Shown here piece by piece: positions 1 to 11,656 of a stretch of 64,000 bases of DNA. A program made the position numbers and the translations under genes. The stretch is from Chelydra serpentina. Lineage: Eukaryota > Chordata > Testudines > Chelydridae. Location of the stretch: positions 23,227,001 to 23,291,000 of the forward strand of contig JBAIAC010000014.1 in the NCBI GenBank assembly GCA_037349315.1. Direction: 5' to 3'. How positions within the stretch are numbered: position 1 is the stretch's first letter; each line of letters starts with the position of its first letter. Under the pieces are notes generated by a model, which saw only the letters and a program-made list of their open reading frames with translations, ran no database searches and had not been told where the DNA came from.

Positions 1-183
1 GATAAGAAGAAAAAAAAATATTGCTTATTGCCAGCTAGCCAGCAGTAAATTTTAACAACAGCACCCTGTCATGTGGATGACATGATCTTAATGGTATTAT
101 TTTAATCCAGCTAGCGGTTTCTGCTTATCTAAAAAATTTGGATGAACAGTAAAGTCTCCAACTCTATATTTACTGTGATCTGA

Positions 184-225
<42 letters not shown>

Positions 226-1330
226 TTGGTCTTGTGATTCACATTTGATTATTAGTATATATGATTTTTATCAGTGATGCTACATTTTTGGAAGGTGAAA
301 AGCACTGTCCACGCCAGTTACTAAGCCTAACTAATTTAAAGCTTTAATAAGAAGTTTTTAGGACAGTATATTACCATCTTAATCAAACATAAAACATATG
401 TAAAGCAGATAGAGCAGGATACCGTAATGTGGCACAGGTAAGCCACTTGTCATAAAGATGGTCTGATCTGGATTGCTCCATCCCCCTCCCCATTAAACAC
501 ACACATTCTTTATACTTTGTCTTGTAACATTACATAGGTGCAATTTATTAAAACTACCTCATCTGTAAATATTTCATTCTAAATATATTTTCTAATACAT
601 TTTTACTTATTCTGCTAATTCTCTAATTGGTAGCTCTTTATCTTTAACTCACTGCTTTCATTTATTCATTATTTCTTACAACAGTTGTCTTATTGTTACT
701 TATGTGCTTCTTGTGGCCTTGGAGTTGCTGACTAGTTTTGTCCAGTCAGTGTTTATCCTCCCTAGTTATTCTTCCTTGCATCAGGCTAGTAAATTACATA
801 TTGTCTGTTTCACTTTGTCCTGTTGTCTTTATAGAGCAAGAATACACTGTAGAAAAGACACAAACTTAACTTTCTAGTTTTTTTATGCAACCTTTGAAAG
901 CTGTGTCAATAAGATACACAGCAAAAACATTCTTTTACATTTTCTTATAACAGTGTACATTTATTTCTTTACACTTTAATGACCTTGTCAACTTTGTGTC
1001 TCTTTCAAAGATTAGATTTTTCAAAATTGTTATGTAGTTGTCAAAATCCAAATTCAGTGTTTTGGGCACTATGCAATGCAGAAAGTCTCATTAGCACTAT
1101 ACACACAAGACTTGCAACTAATTATCCTTTTATTGGATTGTACTAATTAACCTGAACATACTTTCTGTTCCTATTTTTTTAAAAGATCGATGATAGTCTT
1201 CTCTTTGAGAAGTTGAAAAAGTAACACACATATTGAATTATTATACAGATTATAACCCAATATAATTATGAAGACATTTAGTATCTCAGAGCTTTTGGTG
1301 AAGCCTTTCCCCCCCCTTCATTATGTATGT
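1..1330. other. AT-rich intergenic DNA, no gene seen
   Basis: Apart from the TC microsatellite at 187-222 I see no coding exon, RNA gene or recognisable transposon. Open frames are short and lack any family resemblance. Confidence 0.5.
187..222. repeat. (TC)18 microsatellite
   Basis: An uninterrupted run of 18 TC dinucleotides, preceded by TTTT and followed by GTTTTGG. Simple sequence repeat; likely length-polymorphic. Confidence 0.97.
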
Positions 1331-1333
1331 ATG

Positions 1334-1412
1334 TACGGTGCCTACTATTGTGGGGTCCTGATCCTTCACTGAGACCTCTAGATGCTACCATAATGCAAAT
1401 AATAATTAAAGA
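1334..1412 (+). repeat. MIR-like amniote SINE, 3' segment
   Basis: The stretch reads GTGCCTACTATTGTGGGGTCCTGATC, then GACCTCTAGATGCTACCATAATGCAAATAATAATTA when shortened at the ends. Variants of this tail recur at 3808-3925 and, on the other strand, at 31810-31940 and 61490-61740. In the last copy the tail is fused to a MIR-like core, so I treat all of them as one old family. The family name is from memory; the similarity between the copies is seen directly. Confidence 0.45.
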
Positions 1413-3036
1413 CTTGCTGTTTGCTTTTTAGATGCTCAAGGGTTACACTAAAAGAAGAAAACAGGGAAGGATTTGTGACCCTTAAATGTGCAGTTTATTA
1501 GGTAAGGATACTAACCATGTAGGACTTGATTCAATTAGTGTCTCATTCAGTGGTCATTGAAGCTAGTTGAAAGACTCTCATTGACTTCAGTGACTTTGGC
1601 TCAGGATCTTTGATAGTAATAGCACCTGTAAACAAAAGATTTCCTGAATTACCCCTTGGGACTAGAAATAAATTATGGAAAAACACTAGAACATATATGA
1701 ATAAACCCTAAAAACAAAAGACTTTGCTAATTTATCAACTAAATGCATAGTTTAAAAATCTCACCTGGCATAGTTTAAGCCACGGGTTTGGGAAATGCCA
1801 GCAGAAACAGTCAGGATAAGCTACGTATTGATCACTAAAAGTCTAATATCTATACAAAATAAAACTAAGCTCTATTGAGGCAAAGCAAAAATAAAAGTAA
1901 GCCTTCAAAAGTATAGATATTACTGAAGCTCCTATTAAAAAGTTAAAATATATCCACAAACACACACAAATGTAGAGGAGCCATATAAAAATGCATATTA
2001 TCAAAATTCCTAAATCATATCCTCTTATAATCCAGCTAAAAAGCATTCGTATTGAAGAAGAGCACTAGGAGAATGTCAACAAATCTTGAACAATTGTGAT
2101 GTCTCTAAGATCACGTTTTCTCACTCTTTCCTCCAAAATGCAAGTTTGTGCCTCAGTGTGTATTGGGTGCTCTCCATATACACAAGGCACTTCTAAGTGT
2201 ATTTGTCAGTGCAGAATACAGCTACATAAAAAGCAAAACAAAAACAACCCATAAGATGTTCTCCTTTCTCTACTTTTCCCTTGTTACAGGGGGGGTATTT
2301 TTTGGTTTGGAGGAAAAACAGTTGGACTTGGACTTAGCTGAAAAAGTGACCTGTACATTTTGATCTGAACACAGTTTAGTGTGTACTTGGTATGTTCTTC
2401 AGCAAACTTTGGATCTGATGGACCTAAATGGATCTGATGGACCTTGTTTCTTTTTATTAAATGTTTTTATTAAACAAACAAAACTGTTTGTTTCCCATAA
2501 AACAAACAGTATTGGTAATATAGTTTTAAAAATGCAGAGGACTGGGGACATTTTTATCTTTCAGTGTTTCTCATCATGTTGTAAAATGTTAATTTGAAAA
2601 AAACATACAATAAATGTCCATAAACACTTATTGAGCAAACAGTTTGTTTCATTAGCAGATATGTTTTAAAAAAAAATGTTTTGGACTCTGAACTGAAGTG
2701 TTTGGTTTAAAAATATGAAAGAGAATCAAAACACAAATATTTGGGATCTTTTTAGATCTTTTAGATATAATACAGTGGAAATAGTTCACTAGCCATTTAC
2801 TTTTTGAGAATAAAGTTCAAATCCATTTTTATATCACTGCCCTCTCATCTTTCTAATTCTGCCTCAAGACCCAGTTCTGCTGTGATGCCTGCGAGAAATT
2901 GGACAACTATTGCTGATTTTTCAGTAATTGAAGATAGCTTGGTAGTTACGTAGTTATTTATTAAAACCAAAACAACACAGATGATTTGGAACCTGCAAGT
3001 TGCACAATAGCTAACTGGGGGGTGGTGGTTGGGGCT
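1413..3036. other. AT-rich intergenic DNA, no gene seen
   Basis: Only short open frames without recognisable motifs occur here. A small local duplication of GGATCTGATGGACC lies at about 2411-2444. Nothing else is supported. Confidence 0.5.
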
Positions 3037-3044
3037 CCCTTGAG

Positions 3045-3191
3045 CAGGGCCGGCTTTAGAAAGTGCGGGGCCCGATATTGACGGGGCGATCGAGCTGCCG
3101 CCAAAGTGCTGCCGCCAGACGTTGCGGGGCCCCTCTTTGGTGCGGGGCCTGATTCCTGGGAGTCGGGGGAATTGGCCTAAAGCTGGCCCTG
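3045..3191. mobile_element. hAT-type MITE, 147 bp
   Basis: Terminal inverted repeats CAGGGCCGGCTTTAG (left) and CTAAAGCTGGCCCTG (right) differ at one base. Perfect 8-bp target-site duplications CCCTTGAG lie at 3037-3044 and 3192-3199. The 8-bp duplication and CAG...CTG ends are typical of the hAT superfamily. The element has no coding capacity and must have been mobilised by a transposase from elsewhere. Confidence 0.92.
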
Positions 3192-3199
3192 CCCTTGAG

Positions 3200-3737
3200 T
3201 CCCCACCAGATCCCAATTTGGGTTGTTTATGATGTCCTTCCCCTGTTTGTACCACAAAGGAGTTCTCCAAACAAAATAAACACAAACAAAAGAAAGGTCT
3301 TTTTCTCTCTCTCCCTTAGGAGAGAGGGGAATCAGAGTAAAAGAAAAGAGAGGCAAAAGTGGTTTGTCTCTTAGGTAGTCTTTTTTTGGGGTTACCCCTC
3401 TGGGGCTTGGTTTATCAGCAGGTATAGTGTCTATAATTAGGGTCTGCCTCCCGCCCCTCCTCCAGGGGGGCACCCTGCTTTATAGCTGGTCTATGTGGGT
3501 TCAGGGGTGGTAAGGCCTGCAACTGTCTTTCTGTTGGTTTATCTGTCTCTGTGTTCAGTAGTCTGAGGTACAGCAGTCTTCCTCCTATTTACCACCCCTT
3601 CCTGTGGCAAGTTTTCCCTTTGTAAGCTCCCCTTCCAGGCATAGCAAGCCTTACAGGTGTGCCTAGTAATGCTGAAGGAGCACAGAAGAGCTTGTTAGTC
3701 TTTGATATAGTAGAGAGTGAGGGTGTGCCCCGTCACA
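3200..3737 (-). mobile_element. Possible LTR-like repeat (minus strand)
   Basis: Read on the minus strand, the stretch begins with TGTGACGGGGCACACCC at 3737. It contains a TATAAAGC box-like motif near 3480 and, further along, an AATAAA-type signal near 2960. This resembles the U3-R layout of a retroviral or Gypsy LTR. The other boundary and a target duplication could not be found, so this is a weak call. The hAT MITE at 3045-3191 seems to be inserted in it. Confidence 0.3.
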
Positions 3738-3807
3738 CTAAAATACATAACTGTATGGTTCTATCTTTATAAGTCTCATCCTCCCTGCCCACTTCCCTTC
3801 CTTTTTT

Positions 3808-3925
3808 GTTACATTGCGTCTTCAAAATAATTTGCAAGCTCTTTGGGGCATTGACTGTGTGCTCTCTGTAGGTTTATACAGGACCTGACTTCTAGCTGTG
3901 TTACTGCAATACAAATAACAATAAT
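3808..3925 (+). repeat. MIR-like amniote SINE, 3' segment
   Basis: The stretch contains TTTGCAAGCTCTTTGGGGCA and ends in CTGCAATACAAATAACAATAATGG. It is an old diverged copy of the same tail as at 1334-1412 and 29905-29985. Confidence 0.5.
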
Positions 3926-5560
3926 GGTTAGAAATGAGTGTAGTGGTCTCATCCTCATCTCCATTTGTGCACATCACAAAAGCTCAGTTCATTGCATGAG
4001 TGCATGACTTGCACTCTGCTCAAAGAAATACAGGACTGGCATAGCAGGGTTGTTTTAGGTCAGAATTGAGGTTCATCAGCAGAGTTGTCTGAGGAAGGCT
4101 GTGCAGTGCTTGCATACATCATGCCTGAATCAGGTCAATGCTGTGTGTCTAATTTCATGAATACTACATTTATCCTTTTGTGTTTTCTTTTTTGAATAAG
4201 AAAAATATAGCAGAATATAATGCAATCTGAATTTGTTTTCCTAGTGAAAAGTAGAGGATGTAATTTATTAGACAAATTAAAAGATGGGTCTGATTATTGT
4301 TAGTTAATTTTTGAAGAGAAATTGCTGCCTATCTTACAAGGGCTGATCAGTAAACACTTTGAAATCTACTTTCTGTCATTTAAAATTGGTTGCGCATTCT
4401 TGCTAAGATCCAAGATAGACATGCACTACAAAATGCTTCCTTCCTTTTATTAAACCATGTCCTTCACAGTTCAGACCCCTCTATTTGATATTTGTTGTTT
4501 TGTGTCTTTTTAATAGCAAATCAAATATTTTATTAATTCCCAAAAGGCATGTAATGAACATGTATTGTCTGTCTTAAAAAGAAAAAAACATACCAAGAAG
4601 ATACAGAAGAAGGAATAAGATATGGCACTCGGAGAAGGAAAGTCTATACCTCTACATTAGCATTTTTTTAATTAGATGATTCCACTTAAGCTTTTAGAAG
4701 CACCCACATTAAATATTGATAACTATAGTCCTCCTTACCTTGAGTTCAGATTTAAGTTGGTCTAAATTACAAAGTATATTTTTTTCGCTTAGTATTTAAG
4801 CAGATGAGGTAGGTTTCTGCTCATCCAAACATAAAATCCTTTTCCATGAGTTTTTTTTTTAAATGTTAAAGTGTGATTTGGTCTTTTAAAAAACATTTAT
4901 TGAAAAGTAATCATTCAAATAAATAAGTGTTCATGTTCTACTTCATCACTGTTTTCTTCAACTACTTTAGCATGATTGCATCCTGAATAATTTTGAAATA
5001 CCAAAAAGACACACAATCTGGAATTCAGTTCTCCCTATTGTATTTACGTAGGCTGAATATTGAATATGCAATCACTCAAATTATTTCAATTCCATAATAA
5101 TCAGTGAACTGTCTGAAGCACTGAAAGAGGTGTAAACTGCTGCTGTGGTCAAAAAGGATTCCACCCTTCCATCCCCACTGCCTGGCTGGCTAGGTATATA
5201 ATGAATTCCTCTCCAACAGGGCCCAAGAATGCTAATATGCAATTTTCCGTCTCCTTTTCCAGGTGCTAGACAATTAACATATCTTTTTCACTCTGTGTAG
5301 TATCCTATACATAAAATTATAGTGTCACTTAAAAATTCTGTAACTAAAAGAGAACTTTAAAATTTGTGGTGCATTGGCAGGATATTTTTGGATTTGGGAT
5401 TGAATGAAAATATATCAGTAATAAAATATTTAGTGCTAAATCCTTTAGTGCTAAATCCTAATTAACACAACACCTCTGAAATCAATAGGAACTCTCCTTT
5501 TAACTTTCTTGGGACTAGGATTTGCTCCTATATAGCTGTTCTTTGAATAGTGCTCTTCAT
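3926..5560. other. AT-rich intergenic DNA, nothing recognised
   Basis: No open frame with family resemblance, no transposon ends and no RNA gene were recognised. Confidence 0.45.
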
Positions 5561-5571
5561 GAAAAGAAGGT

Positions 5572-6215
5572 TTGGTCCCAGGGGCTAGCTGCCTGGGGCC
5601 ACCCAAGCAGCGGCCGGTTTGGCTGGCCCCAGGGCCACTCCAGCACCCGCTGGTGCAGCTGGCTGCAGGGCTGCTCCAGCAGCGGCTGGTGGGGCTGTTT
5701 CCAGGGCCACCTGATCAGCTGGCCCTGGAGCCAGCTGCTTGGGCAGCCCTGGGGTCAGCCACACTGGCTGCCGCAGAAGTCATGGAGGTCGTGGAAAGTC
5801 ACGGAATTTGTGACTTCTGTGACAAACACAAAACCCTATTTATAAACAATTAAGAGGATGGTGTTATATGCGAATTCTTGCATTTTTCCAGAGGTTCTGG
5901 GGCCAATTTTGACTCCTACCCCAATATGCTACTCCACTAGTTTATAGGGGCTGTAGAGGAGTCACATCAGGCCAGAGAAGAATTTCCCTGACAGAAGCAG
6001 ATTCTGGCACCTTGTACCCCGACATATGGAGTCTGCTGGGAGCAGAACCAGGGCAGGAGAGGTTATATACGTAGTGCCAGCCACTGGTGTTTCTAAGGCT
6101 GTAGTTCAGTCCATACATAGCCATGGGGAGGCTGCCGTAAATTAGAGGGTTGGTGCCGTAATTTGTGTTGGGCGGCCCTGAAGTCAGCCACACTGGCCCC
6201 CGCAGAAGTCAGAGG
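5572..6215. repeat. GC-rich repeat fragment
   Basis: An abrupt GC-rich block within AT-rich DNA, with reiterated CAGCTGGCC, GGGCTG and CCAGGGCCAC-type words. It then runs into an internally palindromic GTGACTTCTGTGAC motif. A related 38-bp word around GTCAGCCACACTGGC occurs at both about 5755 and about 6185. The short open frames here are repeat artefacts. I recognise the style as reptile repeat DNA but cannot name a family. Confidence 0.4.
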
Positions 6216-6296
6216 CCAGAATCTGGGCAGTGGAAAACAAGCTTAATGCCACGTTTTCTCCTTTTCCCCCTGAACTGTGCCTTCTGAGCCTCTTAA

Positions 6297-6689
6297 GATA
6301 TGTCTGCACTGCACACCACTGGCGGCTGTGTGAAGATTATGTGTAGCAACACACTGCAGTGAAAAGCAAGCTATGCCCACATTGTGGCATTAATTACATA
6401 TGTCAGTGAAAGGCGCTGGTGGTGGGAGCAGCGGGGAAAGGTTCTGGCATCTCCTGTGGCGGGGAAAGGCTCTGGCAGTGGGACACTACACTGCTAAAAA
6501 TAGCAATGTAGACAGGGGAGGCACTGCTTGAGTGTGTAGAGAGCCATGAAGGGTACATACCTACAGGGGTGTCTTTATTTGCATAAGCAGTGCTTCACCA
6601 TCTACACTGGTATTTATACCTGTGCTGGGAAGTGTGCAGTGTATGTACTGTAAACGCCACCATAAAGAGGATGTAATGTAGAGGTACCC
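6297..6689. mobile_element. Harbinger-type MITE, diverged
   Basis: The left end reads GATATGTCTGCACTGCA and the right end, inverted, reads GGGTACCTCTACATTACA. These match the GGGTATGTCTACACT-type ends of the other MITEs in this window (16837, 17511, 28484, 54254). The target duplication is degraded (TAA versus TCA). No coding capacity. Confidence 0.5.
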
Positions 6690-7767
6690 TCAGGAAGGGC
6701 AGCACAGAACCTGTCCGTTGTTGGATTGAGACGACTGTGTTCCATTTATCTTCATGTAATTTCTCTGGTATTTCAGAATGTGGGCATGAGTGTATAATTT
6801 ACTCCTTCTCTGTACAGAAAAAAGACAGGATTAGATGAATTTCCAGGAAATGGTGTTTTTTGTGTGTGTGTATTGGTATGCATAGGCTGTAGGGAGCGAG
6901 GGAAAGTGCTTCACAGCATTTTGAATATTGTAGCTAAGAACTGTAGCAAACTTTAAATCCTTCTAATAAACAGCCCTTTTTCATACTTTCTTGGCTACTA
7001 ATTTTGTTTCGGATCATATCATTTTATTTTTTTGCAATAATATTTATACACCCTTAAGAATGGTATTTCTATTCAATTCTCTTCTGCCTCTTGTTTTCTT
7101 TTGTGCCAGCAAACTGATTACAAAACAATAATATATAAGTGGGTAGGTGATGTCACTTGAAATACTGATATCAAAAAGTTTGCAAATGCTTGAGAGGAGT
7201 GGTCAATATCTTATGGTTTCAAAACCCCTATCCAGTTTGTGACATAGGATTTTTTAAAAATTTTAACCTATTCTCTTTTACTTTTAAAGGTGACTTTTGT
7301 TTACAGTAGAGCTGGCCAAAAAGTTTGTTTTTATTTTTTGTGGGGGACGTTGCAAAAAGCCCAACCAAACAGGTAAAAATTATTCATAACTCTAGTTCAC
7401 AGTAAAAGAATGGGTTTCCTCATTGCCAGTTCAGCATCTTCTCCTTGGGAAGGGGTTTGGGGACATGAAAGGGAATAGAAAGTGAATGTCAATTTGTGCA
7501 GTATAAGACTGATCATCCCATGGACAAATGTGGTTTCTCCTACTCTATTGAATGATCATGAACTTTGGCCCAAAACGTCCATTTTAGAGAATTTGCACCA
7601 AACCTTTAGACAACCTAAGGGGCTTTAGCTAGTACATGTGTGGTTTCTAGGCACTCCATGTGTAACCCACACACCTTGTGGGTGTGGTGTTCTGTCTCAT
7701 CTGGGGGCACCGAGACCACTTAGAGAGAGAGAGAGAAAATGAGTCTGCTCTACAGCCTTAGCTAACA
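6690..7767. other. Intergenic DNA, nothing recognised
   Basis: No coding exon or transposon end was recognised. A short GTGTGTGT run lies at about 6860, and a GA-rich run (AGAGAGAGAGAG) lies at about 7722-7735. Confidence 0.45.
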
Positions 7768-7890
7768 GCCAGTTGGCTTTTAGCTCATGCCATAGAGGCT
7801 CATGCGCTAAGCTCCAGAGGTCCTCCCGGTTCGATCCTGCCTGCTGACGAGGGGTCTGTCGGCTTTACACATGCACAGAAATTGACCACA
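7768..7890 (+). repeat. tRNA-derived SINE
   Basis: A polymerase III type promoter is visible: an A-box-like TTTTAGCTCATGCCATAGAGG and, about 35 bp later, the B box GGTTCGATCC. The region between them cannot fold as a complete tRNA with an anticodon arm, so this is a SINE head and not a tRNA gene. A second copy on the minus strand lies at 51580-51725. Confidence 0.7.
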
Positions 7891-10800
7891 TGATTTGGGA
7901 TCCTGCCTAAGATCTGTAAATCAAGCTATATTCACACATCAGTAATACATTTGTGTAATTTAGCACTTAGTTAACAATTAAGTTGTTGCTACATGAGCCA
8001 TAAGGTTAACAGAAGTAAAAAATAACTTTTTCTCACTAAAGTACAATAAACAGATACAGTATGACTCATAATACAGTATGACTCTGACTCTGTTGGAAGG
8101 GAGATATATTTACATGGCCACTTTGCTGCCATAACTAAAATTTAAATAGAAAAAATACCACTGCAGTGTGCAGCTGATTGCAGCATCCAGGGCCTGTCCT
8201 GACAGGAGTACCAAAGAGTTCTCTTTGCTTTGCTATGGAAATTGACTCTGAAACTGAAGAATTACAGCTAAGACAAGCCAGAGTGAATTTGGAAGGAAGC
8301 CCATTGCTGGATTGTCTGTGAAACATACTGCCTTTAGGGAAGGAAAGTTTTATACTGCTAGTTTGCATATTTCTTTCAAATTCCATTTTTTACTTCTTGA
8401 TGGTGTCTGTATTAAGTGTTGCTATTATTTTCTGCATATATTGGCCACAAATACCTTGTCTCTGCTTTTTCATATTTAAAGTCTTTGGGCCTCCAATATG
8501 TGGTGTAGCTTCATTTGCTCCATTTTTACCAAACATTGTGGTTTTAATTCTGATCAAGATAGAATGCTGGTAAAACCCTGTGCTCTTCACATGGCCACAT
8601 TCCCCTCCTTCTGGAAGGAAGAAATACAGGGTGCTTCTGTTGGATGACCACACAGATTTTTTCAGTCAAACTTCCATCTGTTGTGGAATTTTGCCATGGA
8701 AAGGGAGCATTTGTTGCTGTTGTTGCAATTTATGGATGGGGGAAAAAAAGTTACTCTTTGAAAAATATATTCCTGCAATCTGATTAAATAATTCTCATAT
8801 CCTAGAATAATATGTAGCATAAATTTCATCTCATTATTGTCTTTATATTGAGCTCATCACCATGGTATCTGAGGACTTTTCAAGCTAATATATCTGGTAC
8901 ATATAAAAAACAAAAACAAATTCCCCCTCACTATAGTGGGTTTTTATTTTAATTGCGGGAAAGCTAAACTCACAAGTAAAAGGGTTTTACGTTTTGACTT
9001 TCCCTTTATAGCTCATTCAGTATTTCTGTAGTGTATTTTCAATTGTTTCATCTAATAGCCTATTCTGAAAAGCAGTAATATGCTTGTATTTATGACCTTG
9101 ATATGGCAGAGTACAGTACAGAGTATATAGTCCTTCTGGTCTCTGAGGTAGTTTGTTGGTAATAGCAGGGTTACAAAATTCAGTTCAATGATATTATAAG
9201 CAGGGCATTCTGAAGATATACTTTATTAATTTGACTGAAAATATACTGCAGTGAAATGAGCTATATGAATATCATGCAAATAGCTGATATAATTACAGTG
9301 AAATGTACTTATTTACTACTGGTAATACCACTCTTGAGATTCTCCATTCCTACCAGAAACAAGTATTGTACGATTTGTCAGCTTTCACATGTAAAGACTG
9401 AACATTTGCTGATTTAAAAAAAAACAAAACAATACTGTCTCTTGATTTGGTTGCTGCGGATTAAGATTTTAGATTAATAATGTGAGCTTCGTTCAGGAAA
9501 TATTGAACTAGATTATTATAGGTATCCCCACCAGCACCATCCTTAATTAAGGTAGCCTGATACTTCTGTTATACGCAACTGAAAATATGACCTTATAACT
9601 CTGCCACACTTTAATTGTTTAGGCTGAACATTTCCATGCCTTGTGCCAGCTGCAGGCTGTATTTGTCTGGAAACTTTCAGCAAACATGGTTCAGCCATGT
9701 TAAAAATAATGTTTATAATTGTTTTTATTGAGAATCTCTAGTGCTTCCATTCTTTGGAGAAAGGGCTTGAAATTTGGCTGGGGGGTTGGGTTTGTGTCAG
9801 AGTTGTGCCCTTTGGAAACAGCATTCAAATGATAAGCCTTTGAAAAATCTCAATTTGCAAATGCTGAGTGGAGACTTGTGAGAGTTTGCAGCCAAATTCT
9901 CAGAAGATTAATCTGTACAGAATTTCACTGCAACCAAAGACTGTAGTTGCTGACCAGGACTTTCCCCCTGCAATTGCAACTCCTGGCTGCTGTGGTTCTG
10001 GGCACTGGACTAGTAAGAAATACATTTGATATGATTTGAAAATTATCCAAGAGTAACAATTTTAATGTGGAACAGAAGAGTTGTTTACAAAAATCAGTAA
10101 TAGAGGCAAATTTGTAGAATATACAATTCCTTACCAATGGGTAGTGTTTGTGGCTTTAGTTTGCTATTCATAAAAATAAAACATACCGAGTAACCAACTA
10201 AGGTTTTGATAAACTGTGATAAGATGTTCCCATAGTACCAGACATGTAAACAAAATGAAACCAACTATACTATCACTACCACCACAACAAAAAACACTTA
10301 GGGAATTATTTGTTAAAGGCACTTTCATTTGTGTGTGAGTCATATTGTAGGTGCACACATCTGCATGTGCATTATTTTATAACTTTCACTAGAATACTCT
10401 GGTGATAGTGTAGAAACAATGTATGTGCATGCTTGTGCACAAAGTTGCATGTGCACAGAGAAAAGCTAGATTGGAAATTATGTTGAAAATCAGGCCCCTT
10501 ATTTACAATATTTTAAAAGTGTTGTGACATCAAACTGATTTCTCTTCTGAAAGAGAAATTTGCAATACAATTCAAATATGGAATGCATATTTATTAATGA
10601 CTGCTTCGCATTTTTGTTTGTTTTTTACAAATTTTATTAAAAAACATGGAACTATATTCGGATCAACACTAAATTTTTGCATGAGCTAGATCAAGCTATA
10701 TTAATAATTGAATAACTAAACATCTTATATCTGTACGCTTTAAGAGTACAATCTTAAATACAATACTTTGAACAGTACAGCGAAATCTCTTGCAATGAAC

Positions 10801-11250
10801 TTGTTTAACCGTTTCAGAGAATATTGTTGTGGTGTTTCCATCCAAACTGAAACCTTCATTGTGAGACAAAAGTTAGATATAGCCTTCACTTATATGGTAA
10901 ATAAGACAAAGAAGCCCGTATAAAAGTGTTTTAAAATTTTAATTGTTTAAAAGTATCTGGTTACATATGTCAAGGCTGAACAAGTTCTAGTTTATTTTAT
11001 CAGCAGAGCTACAATAACTTGCACTAGTCATTCTCTGGAACATGTTCAACTACCTATGTGATGCAGAAAGAAAACATTAAATAATGCATAAATACTGAGG
11101 TGCAGTAAAAACAGGTCACGTGTAGGATTTGAGAGAATACATGTTTGCAGTTCAGCAGACAATTAAAAAGTACACCTAGTTCGTGACTGGGAAATGAGTT
11201 TTATTAGCGTATGGTTGGAGACACTAGTTGTTCAAAGCCCATGGGTTTGC
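7891..11250. other. AT-rich intergenic DNA, no gene seen
   Basis: More than 3 kb with only short unrelated open frames. I saw no splice-flanked coding segment, RNA gene or transposon end. Confidence 0.45.
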
Positions 11251-11253
11251 TTA

Positions 11254-11268
11254 GGCCTTGGCTACACT
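11254..11268 (+). repeat. Left terminal inverted repeat of the Harbinger element
   Basis: GGCCTTGGCTACACT, directly after the TTA duplication. It is identical to the reverse complement of 15343-15357. Confidence 0.95.
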
Positions 11269-11656
11269 CACGAGTTACAGCGCAATAAAACTGCCTGCAG
11301 CGCTGCAACTCACTAACTGGCTACACTCGCAAGGCACGTGCAGCGCTGCATCTCCTCAGGTACAGCGCTGCAGGTACTCCACCTCTCCGAGAAGAATAAC
11401 GTTCGTTGCGCTGCTGCTGGTGCGCTGCGGCTACAGTGTGGTCACCCAATGCGCTGTTATTGGCCTCCAGAAGTATTCGGAAGTATCCCACAACGCCTGT
11501 TCTAGCCACTCTGGTCATCAATTAGCACTCTACTGCCCTGGCCTCAGGTGACCAACCGCCACTCCGACCCTTTAAATTCCCTAGGAATTTTAAATATCCC
11601 CTTCCTGTTTGCTCAGCCAGGCGTGGAGTGCTCTCAGCGCATCTTTCCAGGTAACC

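Noticed and set aside
2845..3473. Two minus-strand frames of 146 and 98 codons
   Set aside because: They run through the hAT MITE and its duplications, so they cannot be an ancient gene; no family resemblance.
7768..7890. Possible tRNA gene
   Set aside because: A and B boxes are present but no complete cloverleaf or anticodon arm; a second diverged copy exists, so it is a SINE.
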